NCBI GenBank assembly: GCA_023079485.1
Contig: CM041083.1
Coordinates: 171,857,480 to 171,921,479 of the forward strand
Source of the DNA: Archilochus colubris
Taxonomy: Eukaryota > Chordata > Aves > Apodiformes > Trochilidae
Direction: 5' to 3'
Length of the DNA: 64,000 bases
The translations under genes and the position numbers were made by a program. Of this stretch, positions 48,940-61,684 are shown one piece after another (positions within the stretch are counted from its first letter, which is position 1; the number at the start of each line of letters is the position of its first letter). The notes below the pieces were generated by a model that saw only the letters and a program-made list of their open reading frames with translations, was not told where the DNA came from and did no database searches.

Positions 48940-50583
48940 AAATATTGCAACCAAAGATGAGGAAAAGGCTGAGATACTTAATGTCACCTTTGCCTCTGTC
49001 TTTAATAGTCAGACCAGCTACCCCAAAGTGTTCAGCCTCCTGAGCTGGAGGACAGGGACAGAGAGCAGAATTCCCTTAATCCAGGAGCAGGTAGTCAATG
49101 ATCTGCTTCTGCACCTAGACACACACATGTCTATGGGGCCAAATGGGATCCACCAAAGAGTCCTGAGGGAGCTGGCAGGAGAGCTCTCTACGCCTCTCTC
49201 CATCATTTATCAACAATTCTGGTCAAGAGGGGAGGTACTGGGTGACTGGAGGACCAGATTGGAGGACTGGAGGTCCCTCTACAAGAAGGACCAGAAGGAG
49301 GATCTGGGAAACTACAGGCTGTCAACTTGACCTCAGTTGACCTCAGACCAGGGGAGATCATGGAGAAAATCATCTTGGGTGAGCTCTCATGGCAAGTACA
49401 GGGCAGCCAAGGGATCAGGGCAAGCCAGCATGGGTTTATAAAAGGGAGGTCTTGGTTAACCAGACTTATCTCTTTCTATGACTATGTGACCCACCTTCTG
49501 GATGAGGGGAAGGCTGTGAATGTTGTCTACCCAGACTTCAGTAAAGCTTTTGACACCATCTCCCACATCGTTCTCCTTGAGAAGCTGGTGAATAATGGCA
49601 TAGACAAGTGTACTCTTCACTGGGTAAAAATCTGGCTGGCTGGCTATGCCCAGAGAGTTGTGATTAATGGGGTCAAATCTAGGTGGTGGATGGTCACCAC
49701 TGGTGTCCCTCAGTGCTCAGTCTTGGGGCCAGTCTTGTTTAATGTCTTTATCAATGATCTGGACAAGGGGATTGAGTGCAACCTCAGCAAGTTTGCAGAT
49801 GACACTGACCTGGGTGGGAACATTGATCTGCTTGAGGGTAGGAAGATTCTAGAGGGACCTGGGCAGGCAGGATCGATGGGCCAAAGACAATGGTATAAGG
49901 TTCAATAAGGCCAAACACCCGGTCCTGCATTTCAGTCAAAACAACCCCAGGCAATGCTACAGGCTTGGGGAAGAGTGGCTAGAAAGCTCCTCAGCAGAAA
50001 AGGACCTGGGGGTGCTGGTGGACAAGCAGCTCATCAGAAGGCAGCACTGTCCCCAGGTGGCTAAGAAGGCCAACAGCATCCTGGCTTGTATCAGGAATCG
50101 TGTGGCCATCAAGGAGAAGGGAAGAAATCATGGCCCTGTGCTCAGCACTGGTGAGGCCACACCTCAAGTACCATGCTCAGTTCTGGGCCCCTCACTAAAA
50201 GAAGGACACTGAGGTGCTGGAACATCTCCACAGGTGGGCTGGTGAGGGGCCTAGAGGGCAAGTCATGGGAACCAGTTGAGGGAACTGGGAATGTTGAGCT
50301 TTGAGAACAGGAGGCTGAGGGGAAACTTCATTGCCCTCTACAACTACCTGAAAGGAGGCTGCAAGAAGATGGGTGTTGGCCTTGCTCCCAAGTGAATACT
50401 GACAGAACCAGAGCAAATGGTCTAAACTTGCAGGAGGGGAGGTTTACATTAGATATTAGGAAGAATTTCTTTACTGAAAGAGTGGTCAGGCACTGCAACA
50501 GGCTGCCCAGGGAGGTGGCGGAATCACCATCTCTGGAGGTAGTTAATAAATGTGTAGATGTGGCACTTGAAGCCATGCTCTAG
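48893..50583 (+). pseudogene. CR1 ORF2 reverse transcriptase pseudogene
   Basis: The frame is broken into at least four pieces. Piece one (48893-49330) has EKAEILN and LDTHMSMGPNGIHQRVLREL, the start of the RT domain. A one-base loss near 49321 shifts the frame, next to a directly repeated TTGACCTCAG (49327-49346). Piece two (49327-49908) carries the RT core: QHGFIKGRS at residues 34-42, the first catalytic Asp at residue 70 (DFSKAFDT), GVPQC at 126-130 and FADD at 156-159. The three catalytic aspartates remain, but the usual GVPQG glycine is Cys. A further shift near 49900 leads into LGEEWLESSSAEKDLGVLVD, and more breaks follow before [20 protein letters not shown] near 50430-50500. In life ORF2 copies CR1 RNA at the target nick; this copy cannot. 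Confidence 0.88.
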
Positions 50584-50742
50584 TGGTCAAGAGGGGGTTT
50601 GTTTATGGTCTTGGGTTTTTGGCTGGGGGGGTTGTTTGTTTTGGGGTTTTGTTGGATTTTTTTGCTTGTTGAGAGTGTGTATGCTTGGACTTGATGATCT
50701 CCGAGGTCCTTTCTAACCATGACTATTCTTTGATTCTGTGAA
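48940..50742 (+). mobile_element. CR1 LINE, ~1.8 kb, longest copy in the window
   Basis: Plus-strand CR1 covers most of the reverse transcriptase and the C-terminal part of ORF2, plus a 3' UTR. The 5' boundary is approximate; clear similarity begins at GAGGAAAAGGCTGAG (48960). The 3' end reads GACTTGATGATCTCCGAGG and CTATTCTTTGATTCTGTG, so its terminal repeat is diverged. Between the ORF2 stop (50581) and this 3' end lies an unusual G/T-rich stretch at about 50586-50680. The endonuclease domain and 5' end are missing, and the coding sequence is broken, so it cannot mobilise itself. Confidence 0.92.
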
Positions 50743-51130
50743 AGCTGTGCCCTACTCTCTATCAGTGCTCTTACACATATTAAATGAACACAATCAATTG
50801 GAATTGCAAAGTCCTAGAATGAAATGAAGCATTGTCTAAATATAAGCACTGAGAAATCACCGGGCTCTTGAGAAAACAAATGAAAGTTTATCTTAAGCAA
50901 TTCTTTAACATGCAAAGTCACATTGTTGGTTGGTCATATGTCTGTAGTGTTAAGCTCAGGAGAGGTCTGATTGCTCCAATGTTTTTGTGGGATACTTTGT
51001 ATATTCCATCACAAAAAAAAGAGTAAAGGGTGAGAAAAGCTCTCTAAGAGAAAGGGGTTAAAAAAATTTAAAAATAAAAAACTAAACAATTAAAAAATAA
51101 AAAAAAAATTGAAAAAAATTAATAAATAAA

Positions 51131-51193
<63 letters not shown>

Positions 51194-54100
51194 CCAAAGA
51201 TTCTTATGAGCAGATATGAGCAGATATCAAAGAACAAATACCAAAGAGCAAAAGAAATGCAGGAATTGATCTGTCTGCCTGACTGGGAGACAACACATCT
51301 GTCCTGACCATCTATTATCTCACCATGAAACAGAGGGACAGAATACTGTACTGATTAATCAACATCCAGTATCAGGGACATATACCCTAATTATGTCATT
51401 CTGAATGGTAATAGGGAGGGATAATCAAGACTGGACCTTGCACTGAAAACAGCTTCTCAGAAGTGAGTAGGACAAGTATCAAAATGCACAAGGAAACCTG
51501 TGGGAAAACTGAGAAAGATGAGAAAAAAAAAATTAATTCAACAATAATAGATTTTCTGTATTTAATTACTCTCAGCCCAAAGGAACCCACGACATTTTGC
51601 AGCATAATCTGGAAACTAATTAAGAGAAGTCACTTTACCCAGTACTGAAATAGATCTGCCTCTTGTGTAAGTATCTGGTTGATAACAGCTATTAACAGCA
51701 CAGCAGCAATAGTACAAAACTGCGTAGGCCTGAAGTATAAAATGATACCAAAACCATCTGAAGCAGCTGGAAGACAGATGGCTCAGCCTGGGTTCACATT
51801 TGATTAGGGAGGATGTTTGAGTTTTATTGCTCCAGAAGCTGTGTTGGGATGAGCCAAACCCTCTGAAGTCCACAACAGAGTTTGTTCCTCAGCTATTCTC
51901 CCCAGCTCCTCTTGTACACAGCAAAGGGAAACAGGTACTTTTAGGACATAACCTAACTGGTTGACAGAGGGCATTTGTTTTAAAATGAGAATAATCACAT
52001 CCTAAAATTATAATAACATCCTGGCTATAGAGGGAGTCCAGACAAATAGTTTGAATGTGAGCAGCATGATTGTGAATTTTTTTATTTCTGTCAGATGAAG
52101 GTTACTTGCTGCATGCAGACACTAGATACTGTGTGCAAGACACCAGACTTTGCTGGGTTGTTTTGTGGGGCTTTTTTATTTTATTTTAATGAAGAGGAAA
52201 AAAATGTGGTAAAATTAAAGAATCTGCAAGATAGCAGTGTATGCTTTTATGGTCACCATTTACACTTAAGGCATTGCCCATATTTTTCTGCACTACTCAC
52301 CTTCATATTAGTTACCATTGTAACATTCCCTCTTCCATTTTCTGTATAAGTTCATGCTTTGGAAATGAGAGCAGCTCTCTAAGTGCCAAATCATCGTTTC
52401 AGGGCACTTGGAGAAGCACTATGAAACTCACCACCCGCTTTCCATCCCTCCACAGATCTTTCTTTTCTTCTCCTTTGAGTTTAATACTCAAGATAATAAC
52501 TTCTTGAGGGGTGCAGCAGCAACAGCAAGGACTGCCAAGTCATAATCTGAGCACACAGTTAGGGAAATAAGAAGAAATATGATAGGCAAAGTTTCTGAAG
52601 TTTTTGAAAGAAGAAAGAGCTGGAGCAGAAAGATAAGCTTTCTGGAACAAGCATCAAGGTGTTTCAGGAATAAGCTGTGATTTTAACAGGCATCTTACTG
52701 AATTGGACAGACTATGCCCTGTTTTGATGCCTTTGCTTTTATTCTTCCTAAAATAAGACACTGAGTATAAAAAGTATTCTTTGAATATGGTGACCTGCAT
52801 AAATAATAAAAATTATAATATTACTCCCCAGAGATGGATTTGTGAAACAATGGCTTTAGTCACTAGCAGGATACTTGGCAACATGGAGAGTTACTCAATT
52901 CTTAAAACTTTTAACTGGTTTTGAGAGTTAATACTTTCTCCAGGTTCTATCTTTTCTCAAGGATATTAAAGGGAATTTGAAAATGAACATAAACAATTAT
53001 GCTCAATATTCAGAAGAGGCAAAAAGTTGTACCTAAATATTGCCTCCAGGTAGCTGATTCTGAATGCAATCAGAAGGACTACAGAAACTTCTTTTCAACA
53101 ACTATGGTGACATTTAAATCTTGAAATTCTTTTAGAGTTACAAGAAAATTTTTCATAGCAGATGGACACAGTAGATGTCTGCTAAAAATATAGCTATATA
53201 TATTGTCCAGTGGTTAAACTATCCTCTCAGAAGTCTTCCTGCAAATGGATGAAATCCATTTATATAAAGACATGATGAAACTGAACCATATTCTGTAAAG
53301 TAGGAGAAAGAAGATACAATGCAATGTGGAAGTCTGTCAAGACACAGTGTTATGAAGATCTAGCAGGATTTTTTAAAATTTATTCAGAACAGATGGTTTG
53401 ATAGGTCCATGTCCTCTATGCAGGAGAGAGAGATCAAAATCTGGCAGAACAGTATATTCTCAGTTCATTAGGTTTATACCATCTGGTTGTGGTGGGGGGT
53501 TTTGAACTCAGCAAAACTCCAGAGCCCTCATGAGTCAAAACATCCCAGTCATCTCTGTTTTCTACAATGAATTAATGCAAAATGAAGTTTATGTTTTCCT
53601 CATTATGCCAGTCAATACTATCGCCCATACTTTGCTTTTTCTCCTCATTCTTGGAGCTCTGTGCAATTATCATGAAATAGCAATTTACCAGTCAGATCCT
53701 GCTTTACATTCTTAAGTGTTCTTACAAGCTTTCTTTAATCACTTTTTTTCCTGGAAAAAACCTTGGGAGAATTGTCAATGCCATTTTACAGATGCTGCCA
53801 CCAGTCTCTGACACATACAGAGATTAATTGATCTGCTCAGTGTTACAAGAGGAGCCAATACCAGAGGTAGGACTGAAATGAAGGTCTCTCACTCTTTGTC
53901 CAGGATGATGACCACAGGTTTTCCTTTTCCTGTTTGAAAATCAAACATAAGGAAAATAATTTAAATTCCTAGCCACTGTTGAGGACTAATTCACTAACAG
54001 TGACACTGAAAAGGTCATGTGGCCCTTGTGCTGGGCGAGGTGCATCTCATCTGGTTCTAGAGCTGACATTCAGCAGTAGATTGTACACTTCAACTGCAGA

Positions 54101-56384
54101 AAGCAACACAACAAAACTGAGTGCCTAAAACCACCTGGGATGCTCTGCTACATCAGCTTCAACACAGCACCAGAATGCTCTGACAGAAGTCCCTATTGTC
54201 TTTCTCACCGAGTCCTGATGCCACTGGAAAGGAGGACCAGTCCTCTAGGGGATGTGGAGGACCCAGTGGTGACAGGAAGAGTGACAAAAGCCGAAGCAGT
54301 ATGGCCAAGTACAGGACTGGAACAAGAAGCCTGCAGTCTATGATTAAGAGCAGTGGCTACATGTTGGGACCAGAGTGTTCCCTCCTTGCATGCACCATGT
54401 AAGACTGGACAGTCACCTTGGATCAAACCCATAAAAGATATTTTAGCACTAAGAACCGTGCTCAGGGAGAGCTGTAACTCAGTGCTTCAAAACAGGATTC
54501 ACAGTCATCAGAAAGTCAAGTTTTGGGGCAGAGTACAAAATCCCTTAGTAGGGAATTTCAAAGGGGACAGAGTATCCTCCTTGAGACACAGACATCTACA
54601 TGAAACCAGGATCCCCATCAGGCACTGACACCAAGGGATCCTTTTGGGGCAGGGACTGTCAACTGCCATCAGCTTTTAGAAGAGGCTGCAGAGAGAGTCC
54701 TTGGCATTTCCATAAAGGACAGGAACATTGCTTCCCTTTCTCAGGAAGCAATGGGCCATGGTGCCACCATGAAACACTGCAGATTCCTGTATTTTTCTCT
54801 TCCCAAGGCAGTGCCATGGGCAAGGAACTGGAAGCAAGCAGTGGAAGAAGATGGCATCCTTCATTTTTGTTTGTAATACAGAAACATGAGATCTCTGGTG
54901 CTGGAACTTGAAAGCACATCAAGGACTCATTCTGTGGCCCAGCAATTTCAGTGTCCATGTGCAGAGGGATGTCTGGATCTCCAGCTGTGCACTCCTTGTC
55001 AAAGTATTCCTGGACAAAAATTGTCCCTTGGCTGAGATGCAAGGACTGAAACCAGGAATGCTACTACGACAGGTCACAGCCTTGTGCTGTCTGCACAAAG
55101 TCCCCATGTACCTGGAGGTTTGAAAATTAAAATTACACACTCTCTCGTTGCAACTGTGACACACAGCATGGATCTGCCCATCCCAAATAGGATCCTCCTT
55201 ACAAGAATACCCAAAACCAGCGACAGCATCTGTCCAGCAGACAGAGACAGTCTCAACCTGAACCCATACCCAAGGCTATAATCAAGCCCTCAGAATTAGG
55301 AGGAGCTTCCTTACAATCTACATTTGTCAGGAAATAGGAAGTGTGTTGTTGTAATCATAGAGGTCTAAATATAATGTCAGAAAGCATTATGATCTAGTAG
55401 ACCAGTTACTACATGCAGGAGCACAAGACCTTCATAAAGTCTATTCAGATCCCTCTCTTCTTCTCTGTGGATGGACACAAATCTCAAGCCAGTGTCTTGT
55501 CATCCTTGGGGTATATTAATTCAGGTCAAAATTGAGATTAATGAGCCTTTTTCAAGAAATTACACATTCTAGCATAGCAGTTGGTCTTAAGGCCAATTTA
55601 CTGATGTTGTAGTGTTCTGGGGCCTCTGGAAAATTATCTCATCTAATCACTGGAGAGCAGCACAGGAGAATTTTGATTTTGGCTAGGGTTACTAAGATTT
55701 ATCTCTGAATGATGGATTGGCTACATTATACAGTTCATATTTCTCATAAAACTTTTGTTCATAAATCAAGAGGGATACAGCTTCTTATGTACTTCCCCTA
55801 ATGAAATATAGATTAGTCTGTGGGAAGGTTTTTGGAAGTCAGTTAGATGAAAGTCAGTCTGTGTTTCTTCTCACCAGCCCTTTTTGTTAAAAAACCTATA
55901 GCAGGACACCCATTAAAAAGAGTCAAAGTCAGTGATTATTTTTCAGGTATAAGCAGGCAAGTATCTGGTTCAGATTATAAAACACCACTGAGGTGCAAAG
56001 TAATGTCCTAAACGACCTACTTATTGCAGTCCTACAACCATATTAAGTACATTTGCTTCCCTAGAGTTTCTCCAATGTGGAGGGTAACCTTGTAATACTG
56101 CCAGGACTTGCTGACACAGCACAGATCACACGTAACTCACAGAACCCACGAGTCTTTATTGCAAAATGAAGATACCCAACTCAGCACACAGGGTGGCCGC
56201 AAGGAACTAGAGATCAATGCTTTTTCACTTCTGTTTGATGTAAGCCACACAGCCCTTGCTTGAAGGTCTCTGAGCCTCCTTTTCACCTGCACACGACTGC
56301 TGCCTTCAGCTTGGTATAAATCAGGATTAAAAAGCAGGGGCATGTGAGGTGTCCCAGCAGTGGTTCTTTCTTCCTGAAAGCACA
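50743..56384. other. Unique sequence with a large A-rich tract
   Basis: No gene is recognised over about 5.6 kb. The A-rich/GA tract is at 51056-51192. At 54100-55260 several overlapping open frames on both strands (up to 127 codons, 54659-55042 minus) lie in slightly GC-richer DNA, but none shows a known motif. Confidence 0.45.
51056..51192. repeat. A-rich tract ending in (GA)n
   Basis: About 85 bases of A with scattered T lead to an A-run of about 25 and then 12-13 AG units. It is almost pure purine over the last 60 bases. Confidence 0.95.
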
Positions 56385-56625
56385 AAATCATATAATCAGT
56401 TGGGTTGGAAAGGACCTCTGAAATCATCAAGTCCAACCCTTGATCCACTACCACTGTGGTTACCAGCCCATGGCACTGAGTGCCACATCCAGTCTCTTTT
56501 TAAACATCTCCAGGGACAGAGAATCCACTACTTCCCTGGGCAGCCCATTCCAATGCTTGATCACCCTCTCTGTAAAGAATTTTTTCCTAATATCCAACCT
56601 AAACCTCCCCTGGCAGAGCTTAAAG
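56385..56625 (-). mobile_element. CR1 LINE, ~240 bp 3' fragment
   Basis: The + strand starts AAAATCATATAATCAG, a mutated terminal repeat. It continues with the 3' UTR (TTGGGTTGGAAAGGACCTC) and the last ~45 codons of ORF2 in reverse complement, stopping near GGCAGAGCTTAAAG. It belongs to the young subfamily but is more diverged than the copies at 10976 and 62141. A 221-codon + strand frame starting here runs on into flanking DNA and is spurious. Confidence 0.92.
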
Positions 56626-59600
56626 GGCCCCAGCTGTCAGGTGGAAACCTCACAAGTACTGGGGACAGAGTCATCTCTGATCTCTTGCCTGCCATCCAAG
56701 AAGCTGCTCTTGACAACTTCCCAGGTATTGTGAGCTCCCAGCTCCCACCCATTGATGCTTTCCATTCCCAGATGAGAAGGAGAGTGAGGCCCAGACTAGT
56801 AACAACAGAAATGTCCCAGAGCAGCCAGCTGGGTCAGGCTGTGCTGGTTGCCACCAGCTTTTCAAAAACAACACCAGAGCTAAGAGCTGGCCAGGGTGCA
56901 TGTAAAAAACAGGTAGTGGTCAAGGATGAGGGAATGTGGAGAAGAGGGGAAGGCAAACTCTGGGAAAGAAAACAGCAAAGGAGGGCAGGATGTGCAATGG
57001 AGGAAAAGAGATAAGCCACTGGGTAAGTGGTCCAGGGTATGGTGGAGGACACACGCTGAGTCCAGGACAGCCTGCCTGATGCCAACCACTGGAAGCCCAT
57101 TTAACAGTGGAATGAGTGAGGTCAATTTACAAGAGCTGTCCTGTGTTCCAGGAAAAAATTATGAGATGGACTATGAAGCTGCTGTTCACACAGAGCAGCT
57201 CCTTACACTGCCAGTAGCTGCTAGGACTGAAGCAGAGACCACAGTAAAGCAACAAGGAGTGAGTAGCTCATCAAGTGGCGGGAAGTTAGAGAGTGCATAA
57301 TAAAGAAGCAGCTCTGTTCTCCCTGAAGGATGTAATAGAAAGATAATGGAAATTTCCTGAGAGAGTCAGAGAGGACAGAAAAGCACATATCCAATTATCT
57401 ACTCATCTAAAAAGGTGACTAGTGGGTGTCACTCATAATCAGCATTATGGAAACAATGCACTGTGGATTTGAGCATTACATTTCTTGTCAAATTCAGGTA
57501 AGAGAAGCATAATAACAGTGTTCATTCCTCCTAGGAAGCACAGCCTTGTAATTTTTTAGGTGCAAAAGAGTTCCAAGTACAGTAGTTCACAGAACCCAGG
57601 CTGATGGAAATTTCTTCGTAAGGAAGTTTGGGAATAAATAATAGAGTGAGAATCCCATATCTTTGCTACTGCAGGGAGCAGTTCAAATTTGCTCCCCTAA
57701 TCTCCGTGGATGCTGAGGGATCTATGCCTATCATAGGACCACCAGCCCCTGGCTGAGAAGACAACAAAATAATCTGAGAACTCTCTTTTGCAATGAATAA
57801 TATACTGAACATTCAATAGTCCCTCTACAGCTTTTTAGAAGGACACAGTGCAACTAGAGGCTTATTTTGGAAGGAAGAAAGGATAATTTTTGGTAACTCT
57901 GCCTGGTTTTGTCTCTCATCATTGCCAGTTCCCTGGCCAATTTGTAGACTTTGAAAAGAATGTACTCTATTATTAATATATGTTCCTCTCCAGGCTTGTT
58001 GTATATTTAGTGTTCAGTTCCTGAATTCATGTGTTCCTAAAGACTCCTTTAGAAGGAAAGTAAGTTCTAAGAGCATGTCGTTGTCTTCTGCTCTCCCTCT
58101 CCTCCTGATTGTGATAAAAACTTGTCTGGGTATTTTTTTTCAACTTAATTATTTGCTGTGTGATGCTGTAGCACATACAAAACTGCAGAGAGTCAAACAC
58201 TACACTCAGCACAGGCTCATACATTAACCTCTCATCAGAGAGTCCAAATTTCAGGACTGAATGCAAATAGAAGTGTTCACCAGAGCACAACTGCTACTAA
58301 GAATAAAGAAGAGCATTAATGAATAAAATTGTCCTCCAAGAATTAAGTAAATGGCAGAAGGAATAAATTCCAAGCCTGACATTTTAATAGAGAACTTTCC
58401 TTCTGAGTCACAGCAGTGGGTTGTGAACTGCGTTGTGCTTATGCTCAAAGGGTGCTGATTAACTGTTTTCAAATTTCTCAGCAATGTGTGCTATTTAATA
58501 CACTTAGTTCAACTGTCCATAAGCTACTTCTTTTTTTAAGATGTGATTTTTTTAGAGTTCTTTGTGGCTTTTAATTTTCCTTAGACAGGAGGTGCTCCTT
58601 AAAATTCCTAGAATTTATAAAAAATACAGAAGAGGAAGTCAAAAATTACATCGCTGAGAGACCTTTACCTGTGATTTCTATATACAGTTTATTACCTGAT
58701 TTTGGCAGAAATTAATACGCAGTATAAAGAAACCCTAAATTTACCATGTACCCTTTCCACCACTGAAGATTTCCACTCATTCCAAAGTATGTATGTGTGT
58801 TGGGTTTTTTTTTTCAACATCTGCTAATATATGGCTCTATGCCATATATTATGAGTACCTACATCATTGACATTCAGCCTTCCCAATGGCTGAATGACAC
58901 CTAAAGCTGAGTATCTATACCCAATGGATAAGAATCGCTCAGTTTTAACTTTATTTTGTTTAAAATTTTGTGAGATCAAGCATAGAAGGTTTAATTGAAG
59001 TCCACTTCTGTTACTCAAAAGCTGATGGGTATCCTTCAGTACTGGATGGTGCTGTTCAGAAAATCAGAAGGGAAAGGGAGAAATGCAGATGTTGTTAAGC
59101 CTTATTCTTACTGCTTTGATTGACTTTGTGTTGCTTTGCACAGAACTGGACCACAAACATACTGCTCATAACTATTCCCCTGGGGAATAAAAGACAGCTT
59201 CAAATATTGACAATCTTCTTTCACAAGCTAAAGAGACCACGTGGTGGAAAATTTATCTTGAAAAATGGTTCATTAACAAGTCTCAGGTGCCAAATCTTAA
59301 TCCATCCTGGAGACTCAATCACACTGAAATTAGCTGCAGTGTAGCCTGTACCTTAGTACATTATTGAGACAAGCAACTGAGTCCTATTAGAAATAGTATG
59401 GGAATGGCACTTACAGATTAATTTGCAATCTCTTCTCCAAGATACACCTTGCAGAAATCAATATGTGTTTGAAAAGTCCAATGCAATCAGCTGCACAGTG
59501 TAGGTGATTAGAGGCTGACACCAAACATCACAAGGAAAAAAACAGACTACAAAATAGTAAATGTTAATGGTAACTTCTCAGAAACCTTCAAAATTACTGT

Positions 59601-59629
59601 CAGTCAGGCTAACAACTATGGAAAAAAAA
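56626..59629. other. Unique sequence, no gene recognised
   Basis: About 3 kb. The first ~650 bases are GC-richer, with long frames on both strands but no known motif. The rest is AT-rich with nothing recognised. Confidence 0.5.
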
Positions 59630-60304
59630 TCATACAATTACAGAATCATAGAATGGTTTCAATTGGAAGCAACTTTGAAGATCATCTGGTTCCAGTCCCC
59701 TGAATAGGCAGGAACACCTCCCACCAGACCAGGTTGCTCAAAGCCCCATCTGACCTGGCCTTGAGCACTTTGAGGGAGGGGGCATCTGCAGCATCCTTGA
59801 ACATCCTGATCCAGTGTTTCACCACCTTCACTGTAAAGAATTTCTTTCTAATATCTAATATAAATCTACCCTCTTTCAGTTTGAAATTGTTCCCTCCTGT
59901 CCTGTCTCTACACGTCTTCATAAAAAGTCCATTCCTAGTTTTCCTGCAGGCCCCCTTCTGGTACTGGGAGGTCTTTATAAGGTTTCCCTTCTCTCCTCCA
60001 AGCTGAAAAACCCCAACTCTCTCCTTCAAAGGAGAGGTGCTCCAGCCCTCTGATCATCAATCATTGTGGCTCTCCTCTGGACTTACTCCAAGAGTTCCAT
60101 GTCCCTCGTGTGTTGGATTCTCCAGAACTGGACACAGTACTCCAGGTGGGGTCTCATGAGAGCAGAGTAAAGGGGGTGGGTGAATGACCCCCTGTGAGAT
60201 GTTTTTCACACTTCTTTCCTGAAGTACAGAACAGAGTTGGCTTTCTGGGCTGCAAGGGCACATTGCCAGCTCATGTCGAGCTTCTTATCAACCAACACCC
60301 CAGG
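59630..60304 (-). mobile_element. CR1 LINE, ~675 bp older 3' fragment
   Basis: The + strand starts CATACAATTACAGAATCATA, has the tail AAGCAACTTTGAAGATCATC, and then about 600 bases of ORF2 in reverse complement, ending at AACCAACACCCCAGG. Minus-strand words such as [19 protein letters not shown] and, further up, [17 protein letters not shown] in a shifted frame show ORF2 broken by frameshifts. It is an older subfamily than 62141. Confidence 0.9.
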
Positions 60305-61492
60305 AAAAAGCTTAAGATAAAATCCTAAATACACAAATAAATAACAGTGGAGAAATGGGGACCCCAGTGATAAATTTTTCTGAAATCAGATCATTCTGCA
60401 AGATTTACAACAAATTTTATACATCTACTTAGCAGTGAAGAATACATGCATATCAGCTGATGAGATAAAAGGGCCAAGAGAAGATAAGGACAAATAAATG
60501 CCCTGGATCTTGTTATTTAGCATGATTTCAGCCACTCCTTTAACACTGAAGCAGTCCAAGGACCTAAACAGGATGAATAATGTGAGCTCAAAGGTGTTAT
60601 CCCTGCTGCCTTACAGGAGGGCAAAATTCATACTTCTGAGCCGTGTAACATGGAAAAATGAAGATTTCCATCTATTGAGAAAATGCTACTTATTCCATCC
60701 ATTCTTCTCATTTTAAGGCACTTTAAGACCAGGTTTGCACTGTTCCTTTACAGCCTGAATGTTACATACTATGTGTCTAGTCATGCACTTGAGACACCCA
60801 CCCACTCTCACAGAGGGAACATCTCCACTGAAACCCGACACATGTTCAGTGTACTGGGACTCAGTGTCATGGTGAAGAGTTTTGCATCACTAGAAGGATC
60901 TCGGGCTTTTGCTGGAGAGCTGAGGGGTGTGGTAGATAAAAATAAGAAAACTTCACTGCTGTTTTCTAAGAAGTAGAATCAGTGCCATTTTGGGGGGGAT
61001 TCTTTATTAATCCCACCCGTTATCCAGTCTGAACACTGCACAGGCTTTAGCTGTTTTACTTACTCAGCAGTCAGGGAATATTTTGTACTAACACTATTTG
61101 CCAGTGATTTTCTGGCATGAATAATGAAGCTGCAGGAAGCCATATGCTTCTTCTAATTATCCATTATCCTCATTACTCAGACACTGTCTGATTATCGATT
61201 CCAAAAAATCCAGTCCAACACTGAGGCTCAGATTCAGCAAATGAATTTTTCAAGTTACATTGGTTAACTTGAAAACTAAAAAAAAAAAGGCATCTCACTG
61301 GCAAATTATGCCCTTATTAAGATAAATAACTGAGATATCTCAAGAACATGAAATTAAAAGTAATGTGCTGTGTGAAAGGTTACAGCACAACACTGGGACT
61401 TTTCTTTCATGAACTTTTGTAATTTCCCCCTGATATTTTTTATCTGTCTAGGACACATTCTCTCCCAAATACAGAAATTTCAGTCAGGAATA
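60305..61492. other. Unique sequence, no gene recognised
   Basis: About 1.2 kb without a recognisable feature apart from a short A-run near 61280. Confidence 0.5.
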
Positions 61493-61684
61493 AGGAAGGA
61501 ATACAAGGGCTTTACTAGCAGGGATAGAGATGTGGTGATCACCCCACTCTACTCAGTGCTTGTCAGGCAGCACCTGGAGTATTGTGTTGAGTTCTGGTCC
61601 CCACAATTCAAGAAAGATGCTGACAGAGTGGAGAGAGTCTAAAGAAGAGCCATGAAGATGATCACAGAGCTGGAGACCTTCCCT
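61493..61684 (+). mobile_element. Internal CR1 ORF2 fragment
   Basis: About 190 bases of plus-strand ORF2 read GFTSRDRDVVITPLYSVLVR then HLEYCVEFWSPQFKKDADRV, followed by a stop at 61640. Similarity continues as AAGAAGAGCCATGAAGATG to the region GAGCTGGAGACCTT. Both the 5' part and the whole 3' end are missing, so after insertion it lost its 3' portion by deletion or rearrangement. Confidence 0.85.

Noticed and set aside
54600..55042. Overlapping open frames on both strands (up to 127 codons), one with plausible protein-like composition
   Set aside because: No recognisable motif, several phases open at once and no splice or promoter context. Not supportable as a gene.
56349..57014. A 221-codon + strand open frame, the longest in the window
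   Set aside because: Its first third is the antisense of a CR1 fragment and the rest runs into unrelated flanking DNA, so it is a chance fusion with no family motif.
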